Shown here one piece after another: positions 1 through 6,542 of a DNA stretch of 15,755 bases (its first letter is position 1; each line of letters starts with the position of its first letter). A model generated the notes under the pieces. That model made no database searches. It was not told where the DNA came from and saw only the letters and a program-made list of their open reading frames with translations. The position numbers and the translations under genes are program-made. The stretch is from the NCBI GenBank assembly GCA_964566175.1, contig CAZMHU010000026.1:1-15755 (forward strand), read 5' to 3'. The stretch comes from SIG589 sp964566175 (GTDB lineage Bacteria > Bacillota > Clostridia > Oscillospirales > Acutalibacteraceae).

Positions 1-1
1 G

Positions 2-436
2 GCATATACAAATGGTTTAAGCGAAACAAGAATAGATTCCAAGGAAGCAACAGAAATATTTAAGGTGGATTTTATTGAGGCCGAACGCAATAGTGAAGCG
101 GTTTATCACGAAACTAAACGGGAGATTGAGAGATTTTTAAAAAATGATCCGTCTGGTGCTTCTAAAATACAGGAAATACAAAAGGGTCTTTCAGACAGCA
201 TGAAGGATGCTATCAAACCGGTTTTAGATAAAATATCAAATTTAGTAGAAAATGAGAAAAATGATATTGGTCTTTCCAAGGGAAATGTAGCCATATCCCA
301 AGATATGCGTCCGTCGGCTACTATATCTAATTCATATGTAATTAATGTTCGTGATGGGCATGGTTCAAAACGCATTCGCTTGGTCTCATCAGGATATCAG
401 CGAGGAAAGTTTTATTGTTCTTCGTCAAGCAGTTGA
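2..436 (+). pseudogene. Truncated AAA/OLD-like ATPase fragment (open at left edge)
   Basis: The frame is open from the first bases of the window, so the gene begins upstream and only an internal part is seen. A GTG at 65 is in frame but has no good ribosome binding site and is probably not the start. The residues around FIEAERN, the charged helical middle part (KREIERFL, VLDKISNLVENEKND) and the motif DMRPSATISNSYVINVRD resemble the region of AAA/OLD-family ATP-dependent endonucleases that lies between the coiled coil and the ABC signature. That family normally continues with a Leu/Pro/Asn-Gly-rich segment, a Walker B motif and often a Toprim nuclease domain, none of which follows. From about codon 120 the translation turns into Ser/Arg-rich sequence ending in a run of serines, typical of out-of-frame reading. 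I infer that the gene was cut at about 357-393 by recombination with element DNA. The family assignment is from remembered motifs only and is tentative. Confidence 0.4.
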
Positions 437-509
437 AACCGAAGTGAAAGATATCAACGGTATGATTGACTTCGAAAAAGCAGTTGAGTGGCAGAAGGAG
501 AGCGTGTAA
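345..509 (+). pseudogene. 3' remnant of an unidentified element gene just upstream of the relaxase
   Basis: This frame is open from 342 (a stop lies at 339-341) to the TAA at 507-509, three bases before the relaxase ATG. From about 387 it reads as plausible protein (QDISEESFIVLRQAVETEV, then DFEKAVEWQKESV), rich in acidic and helical residues. Before that it reads poorly and overlaps the ATPase fragment in another frame. The possible starts (ATG 345, 354 and 360) have no convincing ribosome binding site. It is therefore best read as the C-terminal tail of a larger gene that was once co-transcribed with the relaxase, its 5' part lost at the junction. I do not recognise the family. A relaxosome accessory protein is possible by position only. 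Confidence 0.4.
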
Positions 510-512
510 TAA

Positions 513-2720
513 ATGGCAAAGCTCGTCACAAAGTTTAAGTATCTCAACGGTAAATCCAACGGACGTGCAGCTCGGTATGCTAAATATATCGGAACTCGTG
601 AGGGCGTTGAAAAAATTGACGAGTCTCATAAGTTTGCACCTGCAACGAAGCGACAAGAAAAGTTGATTGCAAAAATCTTAAAAGACTTTCCCGATGCGGA
701 GGATATGCACGAATATACTGACTACCTAAACAAACGCACGGTTGGTAATGCAAGTGAGTTTATATCTCGTGCTCTTGAAGACAACGCTGAGGAAATGATG
801 GAGATGAAGACCTACGCCGATTACATTGCTACTCGTCCGAGAGCCGAGCGATTCGGCAGTCATGGATTGTTTACCGATGACGGTGTAGAGGTTAAGCTCC
901 AAGAGGTGTCGGATAACATTCGTAAATATGAAGGGAATGTCTGGACCATAGTAATCTCTTTGCACCGAGAGGATGCAGAGCGACTTGGGTTTGCTACGGG
1001 AGAACGGTGGCGAGATATGCTACGTTCACAAACAGCCACGCTTGCGGAGAACTTCAAAATACCGTTAAAAGATTTGCATTGGTATGCCGCGTTTCATAAT
1101 GAGAGTTACCATCCGCATGTGCATCTGATGGTGTACTCGGAGAAGAAACACGATGCATATCTTACTCGAAACGGAATTATGAAAATGCGTTCTGCTTTTG
1201 CAAAAGACATTTTCGGTCAGGACTTAATGTGTTCGTATAAAAGGCAAACAGAAAACCGTGATGACTTGCGGTCTGAAGGTAAGACATTGGTCGCTGAAAT
1301 TGTTTCGCAAATCAATGCAGGGGTTTATAACAATCCTAACATTGAGGAACAACTGACCAAACTCGCAGATCGGCTCTCAAAGACCGGCGGTAAAAAGCAA
1401 TACGGATATCTGAAAGCCGAAGTGAAGGCCATAGTCAATCGCATTGTAATGGAACTCGCCGCAGATGAGCGTATCGCAAAACTCTATGATTTGTGGTATG
1501 AACAAGCGGAAGAAATTCGCCGAACCTACACAAGCGAGATGCCGAAACGAATTCCGCTTGTGGATAATAAGGGATTTAATTCGATTAAAAATGCCGTGAT
1601 AAAAGAAGCAATGAACTTGCTTGAAGGTAAATATGAAATCGAAGATCTGCCAAACGATGAGGTAGATGCCGAACCCACGACAATCGATTATGAATCCGCA
1701 GATCCACCGTATGAGCCGTCCGAATATGACCGACTTTTATTTAAGGCGCAGACCGGAAATAAATGGTCGCAGTATGCGTTAGCAAAACTCTTGCTTGACC
1801 GTGAAAGTGAACACTTTAATCCAAACAAAGCGGTCGAGTGGCTGATAGAGTCTGCACAACAGAACTATACAGTTGCGAAATACAAGCTCGGAAAAATCTT
1901 TCTTAAAGGCGAGGATGTTCCCAAAGATGTCGGTTATGCATTGCGATGGTTGGAAGAAGCAGTAGAGGATGAAAACTCCTATGCTGAATACCTGCTTGGT
2001 AAAACATATCTCAAGGGTGAAGATGTTGACCAAGATTTGCTGTATGCGGAAGACCTGTTACGGCAAGCGGTTATGCATGGAAATAAGTATGCAAAATACA
2101 CGCTTGGCAAAGCGTTGCTTAATGGAGAATATTTTGCACAGAACATCCCCGAAGGATTGGAATTACTTAGAGAGTCTGCGGATGCAGGGTTCGGTGCAGC
2201 CCAATATTTATACGGTAAACTTTTATACAAAGGTGAATTGATCCCCAAGGATATTGACAGAGCCATCGTATACATTGAAAGAGCTACTGAGCAAGAAAAC
2301 CCATACGCCTCATACCTTGCCGGAAAGATACGGTTGACCGAGGACTCGGTGCGAGATGTCCGAAAAGCAATAAAACATTTTGAAACAGCAGCCGAAAGCG
2401 GAAATCATTATGCTGAATACCAACTCGGAAAAATCCATCTGTATGGTAAAGATGTGCCTCGTGATTACGATAAGGCAATTGAGTATCTCCGAACCTCCGC
2501 CGAACACGGAAATCAGTATGCAGAGCAACTGCTCCATAGCATTGGGAGTAACCGCCATTGGTCTGCGGCAATGGGTTCAATTAGATTGCTTCATCATCTG
2601 AGCCGCTTATTGCAGCAACAGATGGAAGAACGAGATAAGGCAAAGTTCGGTCAGATCGACCGTAAATTAAAACGCATCATTGATGAGAAAAAGCAGGCAC
2701 AAGGTTTGCGACAAGGTTAA
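513..2720 (+). CDS. MobL/MobP3-family relaxase with C-terminal Sel1-like repeats
   Basis: A relaxase nicks one DNA strand at oriT and pilots it to a recipient during conjugative transfer or mobilization. The N-terminal part (about 1-260) carries an early YAKYIGTREGVEK segment with candidate catalytic tyrosines (Y22, Y25) and a metal-binding His cluster HNESYHPHVHLMVYS (H195, H200, H202, H204). This is the MobL layout. Residues about 418-668 form seven tandem Sel1-like repeats of roughly 36 residues with recurring YAxYxLGK and ending in an A(V/A)xxGN-type turn. The last ~60 residues are basic and helical (HHLSRLLQQQMEERD, then RKLKRIIDEKKQAQG), a tail I recall from other Clostridial relaxases of this type. 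The ATG at 513 follows AAGGAG at 495-500 with a longish 12-nt gap. The gene is full length, without frameshift. The primase remnant follows after 22 nt, as in an operon. Confident for relaxase; the exact MOB subclass is less sure. Confidence 0.88.
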   Translation: MAKLVTKFKYLNGKSNGRAARYAKYIGTREGVEKIDESHKFAPATKRQEKLIAKILKDFPDAEDMHEYTDYLNKRTVGNASEFISRALEDNAEEMMEMKTYADYIATRPRAERFGSHGLFTDDGVEVKLQEVSDNIRKYEGNVWTIVISLHREDAERLGFATGERWRDMLRSQTATLAENFKIPLKDLHWYAAFHNESYHPHVHLMVYSEKKHDAYLTRNGIMKMRSAFAKDIFGQDLMCSYKRQTENRDDLRSEGKTLVAEIVSQINAGVYNNPNIEEQLTKLADRLSKTGGKKQYGYLKAEVKAIVNRIVMELAADERIAKLYDLWYEQAEEIRRTYTSEMPKRIPLVDNKGFNSIKNAVIKEAMNLLEGKYEIEDLPNDEVDAEPTTIDYESADPPYEPSEYDRLLFKAQTGNKWSQYALAKLLLDRESEHFNPNKAVEWLIESAQQNYTVAKYKLGKIFLKGEDVPKDVGYALRWLEEAVEDENSYAEYLLGKTYLKGEDVDQDLLYAEDLLRQAVMHGNKYAKYTLGKALLNGEYFAQNIPEGLELLRESADAGFGAAQYLYGKLLYKGELIPKDIDRAIVYIERATEQENPYASYLAGKIRLTEDSVRDVRKAIKHFETAAESGNHYAEYQLGKIHLYGKDVPRDYDKAIEYLRTSAEHGNQYAEQLLHSIGSNRHWSAAMGSIRLLHHLSRLLQQQMEERDKAKFGQIDRKLKRIIDEKKQAQGLRQG
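1764..2516 (+). repeat. Seven Sel1-like (SLR) repeats encoded in the relaxase
   Basis: Relaxase residues 418-668 comprise seven alpha-helical repeats of 35-37 residues. Each begins with a tyrosine- or alanine-rich helix (YAEYLLGK, YAKYTLGK, YASYLAGK, YAEYQLGK), then a GE(D)VP-like loop with D/N, then a second helix ending in AxxGN or similar. Sel1 repeats usually form superhelical protein-protein interaction surfaces. The copies have diverged at the DNA level, so they are an ancient protein repeat rather than a recent tandem duplication. Confidence 0.85.
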
Positions 2721-2742
2721 TCATAAAGAAGGAGATGAAAAA

Positions 2743-3156
2743 GTGTCAACCTATATTCATTTTACCGAAGCACAAAAAGAACAAGCTCGTCAGACCGACT
2801 TGGTCGAATTGCTTCGTAGCCAAGGAGAAAGACTGAAACCGTCAGGTCGAGAATTTGAATGGCGTGACGGCTCGGAAAAAGTAACGGTCAGGGGAAATTT
2901 ATGGTATCACCAATACGAAGAAGTTGGCGGTGATGCTATTGACTTTGTCCGGAGGTTCTATAACAAGAATTATCCCGAAGCGATGCAATATTTGCTCGGC
3001 GGTTGTAGTGGCAGACTTGTGGTCTCGCCACCTATACAAAAAGAACCGCCTCCGCCTTTTGAACTGCCACAGAAGAATGATAATATGCGCAGAGTCTATG
3101 CATACCTTCTTAACAAGAGAGGGATACTATATGAACAAAGCAAAATATATAAGTAG
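2743..3156 (+). pseudogene. 5' part of a DUF3991/CHC2-like element primase, truncated
   Basis: The likely start is GTG 2743, preceded by AAGGAGA with about 8 nt spacing; an upstream in-frame ATG at 2680 lies inside the relaxase gene and lacks a site. The protein begins STYIHFTEAQKEQARQTDLV and has the CHC2-like fold pattern LLRSQGERLKPSGREFEWRD, then NLWYHQYEEVGGDAIDFVRR. It matches the N-terminal module of DUF3991/Toprim primase-like proteins that follow relaxases in Clostridial elements. The zinc-binding Cys residues of classical DnaG are absent, as in that family. Similarity runs to about residue 125 (NMRRVYAYLLNKRGI). After that only a few unrelated codons precede the stop, and the whole Toprim catalytic part is missing. 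It overlaps the start of the next gene by 26 bp. Probably a non-functional remnant, though a stable N-terminal fragment could still be made. Confidence 0.75.
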
Positions 3157-3862
3157 TATTCTGTTTGACAATTCGCTAAACTATAACTCTTATCTGAACG
3201 ATTTGCCGGTTATTAAACACCTTGCGAAAAACGCCGAGTTGAATTTTTCTTCAAACATAACCTTTTTTGTCGGTGAGAACGGAACGGGAAAATCCACATT
3301 ATTGGAAGCAATCGCGGTTGCATACGGCTTTAATGCGGAAGGCGGCACAAAAAATTTTGCTTTTTCCACTATGGATACACATTCCGAACTTTCCGATCAT
3401 TTAACTTTGACTAAAAGAGATTATGCAAAAGACGGTTTCTTTTTACGGGCGGAAAGTTTATATAATGCCGCCTCATATATTGATGAGGTTGAAGCGACGC
3501 ATAACTATGGGAACGTTTCTTTGCATAATCAATCTCACGGTGAAAGTTTTATGTCTATTGTGCAAAACCGTTTTAGCGGAAACGGATTATATCTTCTTGA
3601 TGAACCGGAAGCCGCACTTTCGCCAATGCGTTTAATGACTTTAATAGTTGAAATCGATAGTCTTTTGAAAAACAATTCTCAATTTATAATTGCAACACAT
3701 TCACCGATTTTAATGGCTATTCCAAATGCGGAAATATTGCAGTTTTCCGAGTCGGGAATTGAAAAAGTGAAGTATAATGAAACCGAGCACTATATAACAA
3801 CAAAACTTTTTATTGATGAACCCGAAAAAATGCTTAATCGTTTAATTGATTCAGATAATTGA
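3131..3862 (+). CDS. Single-domain ABC-type ATPase (COG3910-like AAA family)
   Basis: This 243-aa protein is a complete stand-alone nucleotide-binding domain of the SMC/RecF-like ABC ATPase type. Walker A is G48-E-N-G-T-G-K54-S-T, the signature is S135-H-G-E-S, Walker B with the catalytic glutamate is LYLLD157-E158-P, and the switch histidine is H190 in IIATHSPIL. The length and C-terminal tail (ETEHYITTKLF, then PEKMLNRLI) fit the COG3910 predicted-ATPase family, whose role is not well defined. There are no membrane segments. I chose ATG 3131, which follows GAGAGGG at 3117-3123, because family similarity begins there; the frame runs open further upstream through primase sequence. It starts within the broken primase gene, so it may be transcribed from the element's operon, and no promoter of its own is evident. 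A terminator follows. Some small ATPases of this kind sit in defence or repair cassettes, but nothing here proves such a role. Confidence 0.85.
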   Translation: MNKAKYISSILFDNSLNYNSYLNDLPVIKHLAKNAELNFSSNITFFVGENGTGKSTLLEAIAVAYGFNAEGGTKNFAFSTMDTHSELSDHLTLTKRDYAKDGFFLRAESLYNAASYIDEVEATHNYGNVSLHNQSHGESFMSIVQNRFSGNGLYLLDEPEAALSPMRLMTLIVEIDSLLKNNSQFIIATHSPILMAIPNAEILQFSESGIEKVKYNETEHYITTKLFIDEPEKMLNRLIDSDN

Positions 3863-3918
3863 GAATTTACGGTTTTGGGCATATTAATTTTGTCGTTGTT
3901 TTCAAAACGTATATTGAT

Positions 3919-3948
3919 AGCACTGTTTTTTCGCAGTGCTGTTTTTTT
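3919..3948 (+). terminator. Intrinsic terminator after the ABC ATPase gene
   Basis: The stem AGCACTG (3919-3925) pairs with CAGTGCT (3934-3940) around an 8-nt loop, followed by G and seven Ts. Its sequence is nearly identical to the terminator after the transporter gene at 5171-5203. Confidence 0.8.
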
Positions 3949-4109
3949 GCGATACAATCGCTACTCACTCGATAGTGATGTGTCAAACTGTTACTGTGCG
4001 ACGTCTTAATACTTAAAAATTAAAGAAAATACATTGTTTTTTATGGATTTTAGTTTGCTGAATTGGAATTTTTGCAATCTTGATAATAACATAATAATAA
4101 TATAAACAA

Positions 4110-4138
4110 TTCAGTTTTTTCGGTTGTTAATATATAAT
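4110..4138 (+). promoter_or_regulatory. Possible sigma-A promoter for the transporter gene
   Basis: A perfect TATAAT lies at 4133-4138, with a weak TTCAGT 17 bp upstream (4110-4115). The region is so A+T-rich that a -10 match by chance is likely, so this is only a candidate. Confidence 0.3.
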
Positions 4139-4240
4139 ATAGTCGATATAAAGAAGCACTATCTGTCAAATCGACGATACAAATTGTTCTTCGCAAGTTG
4201 TTTAATATCTTGCAAATACGGAGTTTTTTTGAGGTGTATT

Positions 4241-5128
4241 ATGGGATATTTATTTTTATCGGTAGCACTGCTTGCCGGTGCTACCAAAGGCTTTTGCGGA
4301 AAGAAAATCAGCAACAGCACACAAACGTTGAGAGATTCTGTCTTTGCAAATATTGCACGAATGTTTTTATGTATAATTATCGGATTGATAATCGTGTTGG
4401 CGAACGGCAGTTTTTCACAACTTCTGCCGTCTGTCGAGATGTTGCTGATATCGGCACTGTCCGGCATCTCAACCGCTGTATTTGTGGTTTCGTGGCTGAT
4501 TTCGGTTAAAAAAAGCGCATATATGTTGCTTGATGTTTTTCTGATGACAGGTGTACTTATTCCGATAATATTCGGCACGTTTCTTTTTGACGAAACAATC
4601 AAAGCAACACAGTGGATTGGCCTTTTGATACTTTTTGTTTCGGCGGCACTCATGTGTTCATACAGCAATTCCGTAAAATTCAAAATGGGCGTGACGGATT
4701 TTCTCTTGCTTTTGCTGTGCGGCGTTGCCAACGGTTTTACCGACCTTTCGCAAAAGATATTCGTAAACCATCTGCCCGATATTTCGCCGTCGGTGTTTAA
4801 TGTTTATACATACATTTTCGCTTTACTGACACTGACAGCGGCATATCTCGTGTTGAAAAAGCCGACTGAAACCTCATCGGCTGAAAAAGACATAAAAGTT
4901 TATGTTTATATTGCGATTATGGCGATTTGCCTGTTTATGAACTCGTTGTTCAAGACTTTTGCGGCGGCACGACTCGATTCAGCACTGCTTTACCCTCTCA
5001 ATCAGGGTGCGTCGCTTATACTCTCAACACTTATGTCGGTTCTGCTCTTCAAAGAACGCATTACACTCAAAGCGGTAGCAGGTATAATAATTGCCTTTAT
5101 CGGACTCGTTTTCATAAATGTTCTTTAG
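4241..5128 (+). CDS. DMT/EamA-like membrane transporter
   Basis: The 295-aa product is almost entirely hydrophobic, with about ten predicted transmembrane helices arranged as two halves of five. This is the layout of the drug/metabolite transporter superfamily. The last stretch (LYPLNQGASLILSTLMSVLLF, then KERIT and a closing helix) is typical of the second EamA repeat, where a conserved glutamate/arginine pair precedes the final helix. The start ATG 4241 follows GAGGTG at 4231-4236; the frame stays open upstream to about 4124, but that part is not hydrophobic and has no ribosome binding site. It is a single-gene unit with its own terminator. The substrate cannot be read from sequence. Members export metabolites, amino acids, nucleobases or drugs, and this one is a more divergent member. 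Confidence 0.8.
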   Translation: MGYLFLSVALLAGATKGFCGKKISNSTQTLRDSVFANIARMFLCIIIGLIIVLANGSFSQLLPSVEMLLISALSGISTAVFVVSWLISVKKSAYMLLDVFLMTGVLIPIIFGTFLFDETIKATQWIGLLILFVSAALMCSYSNSVKFKMGVTDFLLLLLCGVANGFTDLSQKIFVNHLPDISPSVFNVYTYIFALLTLTAAYLVLKKPTETSSAEKDIKVYVYIAIMAICLFMNSLFKTFAAARLDSALLYPLNQGASLILSTLMSVLLFKERITLKAVAGIIIAFIGLVFINVL

Positions 5129-5170
5129 AAACCAACCGCATATGGCAGAAATATTGTACTATTGAAATCC

Positions 5171-5203
5171 AAAAACAGCACTGTTCTCGCAGTGCTGTTT
5201 TTT
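5171..5203 (+). terminator. Strong, probably bidirectional terminator after the transporter
   Basis: AAAAACAGCACTG (5171-5183) pairs with CAGTGCTGTTTTT (5190-5202) around a 6-nt loop. The A tract on one side and T tract on the other allow function on both strands. Confidence 0.85.
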
Positions 5204-5303
5204 ATATATGGCGGGTTTAAGGCAAAAAATTCAGAATAAATTCGGAAAAATAAAGATAAAACACGCGTTTTTTGGAAAAACATATCGAAAAATGTACAAA
5301 TAT

Positions 5304-5333
5304 GTAGCATTTATTGAAAAAACATGCTACAAT
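5304..5333 (+). promoter_or_regulatory. Inverted repeat with -10-like element upstream of the secreted protein
   Basis: GTAGCAT (5304-5310) and ATGCTAC (5324-5330) form a perfect 7-bp inverted repeat 13 nt apart. A TACAAT -10-like hexamer (5328-5333) overlaps the right arm, while the matching -35 position is poor (TAGCAT). This may be a regulated promoter in which an operator covers the core elements. No family of regulator can be named. Confidence 0.3.
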
Positions 5334-5392
5334 ATCCACGTAACCCGATATTGCGGTTTAAAGTGAAAAACACTAATTCCGAGGTGGTATCC

Positions 5393-6409
5393 GTGCTGAG
5401 ATATATTAGATTTTTGTTTGTTGCCACTTTGCTTTGCGCTTTTGTATATCCCGCAAGGGTTGCGGTGGCAGAGCAGGTAGTTTATGTTTCCACCGAGGAC
5501 GACCTTTATCAATTAGAACTTCGCCCGAACGGCACTTTTGTTCTCACCGAGGATATCATCTTCGGTAGCGGAAAAGACGTTATGTTTGCCGATAAAGACA
5601 ATCCGTTTTGCGGCATTCTCGATGGTGGCGGTCACACGCTTTCATATTTGAATTTGCGCGGTGACGGTGAGGTTATTGCGTTTATAGGATATCTCGGGAA
5701 AAGCGGTGTTGTAAAGAATTTGAATATTACAAATGCCGAGGTGATAAGCACAAATAAAAATGCTTATGTCGGCGGAATTGTTGCACACAACAGCGGGAAA
5801 ATAATCGATTGCAGTTTTTCGGGTTATGTTCGGCGTGACGGAAAGACACTCGGTGAAGAGTGTTTTATTGCAGGTTTCGGGACAGGAACTGTGGAATTTT
5901 CGTCAAATTCGCCCGCCGATAACTGTTGTGATATATGTTCGTTTGAATGCGATGGTAAATGCGGCGACCTCGCTAAGTGCAAATGTTTTGCAAGTACAGA
6001 AAATACATCTTCAAAAGTAGTATATTCCGAAACGCCCGATGCTGACGCGTCATCCGATGAGACAACCGCCTCTGACAGCAATTTGACGTCTTCGAAAAAA
6101 CAGCAAAGTTATGTTTTGGGCGGGAATAAATATTCCGCTACCGACAGTGAAAAGACGTCATCAAAGACATCGTCACGAAAAGCCACTTCTTCCGTTGCTT
6201 CGATTTCGGCGAGTGAAATTGCCTTTTCAAGCGAAAATGAAACAACCGTAACGGATATTTCGGAAGAAACCTCCGAGAGTGACGGCAAAGATAGTCTCGG
6301 AAGTATTCTTATCTATTCTTGCAGTGCGGTTTTGGTTATTTCCTGCGTGGTTGCCGTTGTAAAAGAAGTAAAGTGCGGTAAAAAGAGCAGAGAAGATACC
6401 GAAAAATAA
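5393..6409 (+). CDS. Secreted, membrane-anchored beta-helix/GLUG-like protein with Cys cluster
   Basis: I chose GTG 5393 because GAGGTGG lies 5 nt upstream and the protein then begins with a clean signal peptide (MLRYIRFLFVATLLCAFVYP, cleavage probably after AVA near residue 26). An upstream in-frame start at 5324 would bury it. Residues about 30-170 look like a right-handed beta-helix with a GLUG-like turn: ILDGGGHTLSYLNLR, VVKNLNITNAEV, then GGIVAHNSGKIIDCSFSG. Residues 178-198 hold seven cysteines (C178, 179, 182, 186, 190, 196, 198), which may form disulfides or bind metal. A long Ser/Thr/Glu linker (about 200-300) leads to one transmembrane helix (303-323) and a short basic cytoplasmic tail, so the protein is anchored with the helix domain outside. 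No catalytic residues are recognisable and the function is unknown; surface adhesion or carbohydrate contact is possible for this fold. Confidence 0.75.
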   Translation: MLRYIRFLFVATLLCAFVYPARVAVAEQVVYVSTEDDLYQLELRPNGTFVLTEDIIFGSGKDVMFADKDNPFCGILDGGGHTLSYLNLRGDGEVIAFIGYLGKSGVVKNLNITNAEVISTNKNAYVGGIVAHNSGKIIDCSFSGYVRRDGKTLGEECFIAGFGTGTVEFSSNSPADNCCDICSFECDGKCGDLAKCKCFASTENTSSKVVYSETPDADASSDETTASDSNLTSSKKQQSYVLGGNKYSATDSEKTSSKTSSRKATSSVASISASEIAFSSENETTVTDISEETSESDGKDSLGSILIYSCSAVLVISCVVAVVKEVKCGKKSREDTEK

Positions 6410-6458
6410 AAAATTGATGTCTTAAAGGCGTTTCAGACGAAAAACGATAAATAAAGGC

Positions 6459-6487
6459 TTGCTATTGCGAAAAAATACAGGTATAAT
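6459..6487 (+). promoter_or_regulatory. Sigma-A promoter of the foldase lipoprotein gene
   Basis: The -35 TTGCTA (6459-6464) and -10 TATAAT (6482-6487) are separated by exactly 17 bp. Transcription should start near 6494, leaving a leader of about 50 nt that opens with the hairpin listed next. Confidence 0.75.
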
Positions 6488-6495
6488 TACTTATT

Positions 6496-6515
6496 AACCG
6501 TGCAAACGGTTTTTG
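6496..6515 (+). terminator. Small hairpin with T tract at the predicted transcript start
   Basis: AACCGT (6496-6501), loop GCAA, ACGGTT (6506-6511) and further Ts make a short terminator-like hairpin. It lies after, not before, the promoter of the next gene. It could end transcripts of the upstream gene, or act as a 5' hairpin on the foldase mRNA. A GCAA tetraloop is of the stable GNRA kind. Confidence 0.4.
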
Positions 6516-6542
6516 TAAATTCATTGTATAGGAGAAAACAAA

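Larger units (their letters stand above)
360..3122 (+). mobile_element. Internal fragment of an integrative/mobilizable element (relaxase + primase module)
   Basis: A MobL/MobP3-type relaxase followed directly by a DUF3991/CHC2-like primase is a gene order I know from integrative and conjugative or mobilizable elements of Clostridia. Only this internal part is present. Both limits fall inside broken coding sequence: the gene before the relaxase lacks its start, and the primase lacks everything after about residue 125. No integrase, coupling protein, attachment repeat or convincing oriT hairpin is visible within the stretch. The limits are approximate, placed where recognisable protein similarity stops. 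I infer a deletion remnant, though an assembly join cannot be excluded from sequence alone. Confidence 0.55.
3863..4240. other. Gene-free 378-bp stretch between the ATPase and the transporter
   Basis: After the ATPase there is an intrinsic terminator (3919-3948), then a weak hairpin ATCGCTA/TAGTGAT (3957-3963 with 3973-3979, one G-T pair) without a T run. About 200 bp of very A+T-rich sequence follow, with poly-AT tracts around 4080-4140. A possible promoter for the transporter lies at 4110-4138. The leader after it (about 4145-4230) has only weak potential pairing (GTCGA 4142-4146 with TCGAC 4171-4175) and I recognise no riboswitch. No tRNA or attachment-like direct repeat was seen. Confidence 0.6.

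Noticed and set aside
360..512. oriT immediately upstream of the relaxase
   Set aside because: No clear inverted repeat with a nick-like site is visible, and the stretch is coding in at least one frame.
2680..2742. Upstream start (ATG 2680) for the primase remnant
   Set aside because: It lies within the relaxase gene without a ribosome binding site, whereas GTG 2743 has AAGGAGA at proper distance and matches the family's N-terminus.
3957..3979. Hairpin ATCGCTA/TAGTGAT in the gene-free stretch as a second terminator or recombination site
   Set aside because: No T run follows, the stem needs a G-T pair, and no matching repeat was found elsewhere in the window.
3921..4009. Short open frames after the ATPase terminator that read as plausible peptides
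   Set aside because: They run through a terminator hairpin, have no start codon with a ribosome binding site, and match nothing I recognise.
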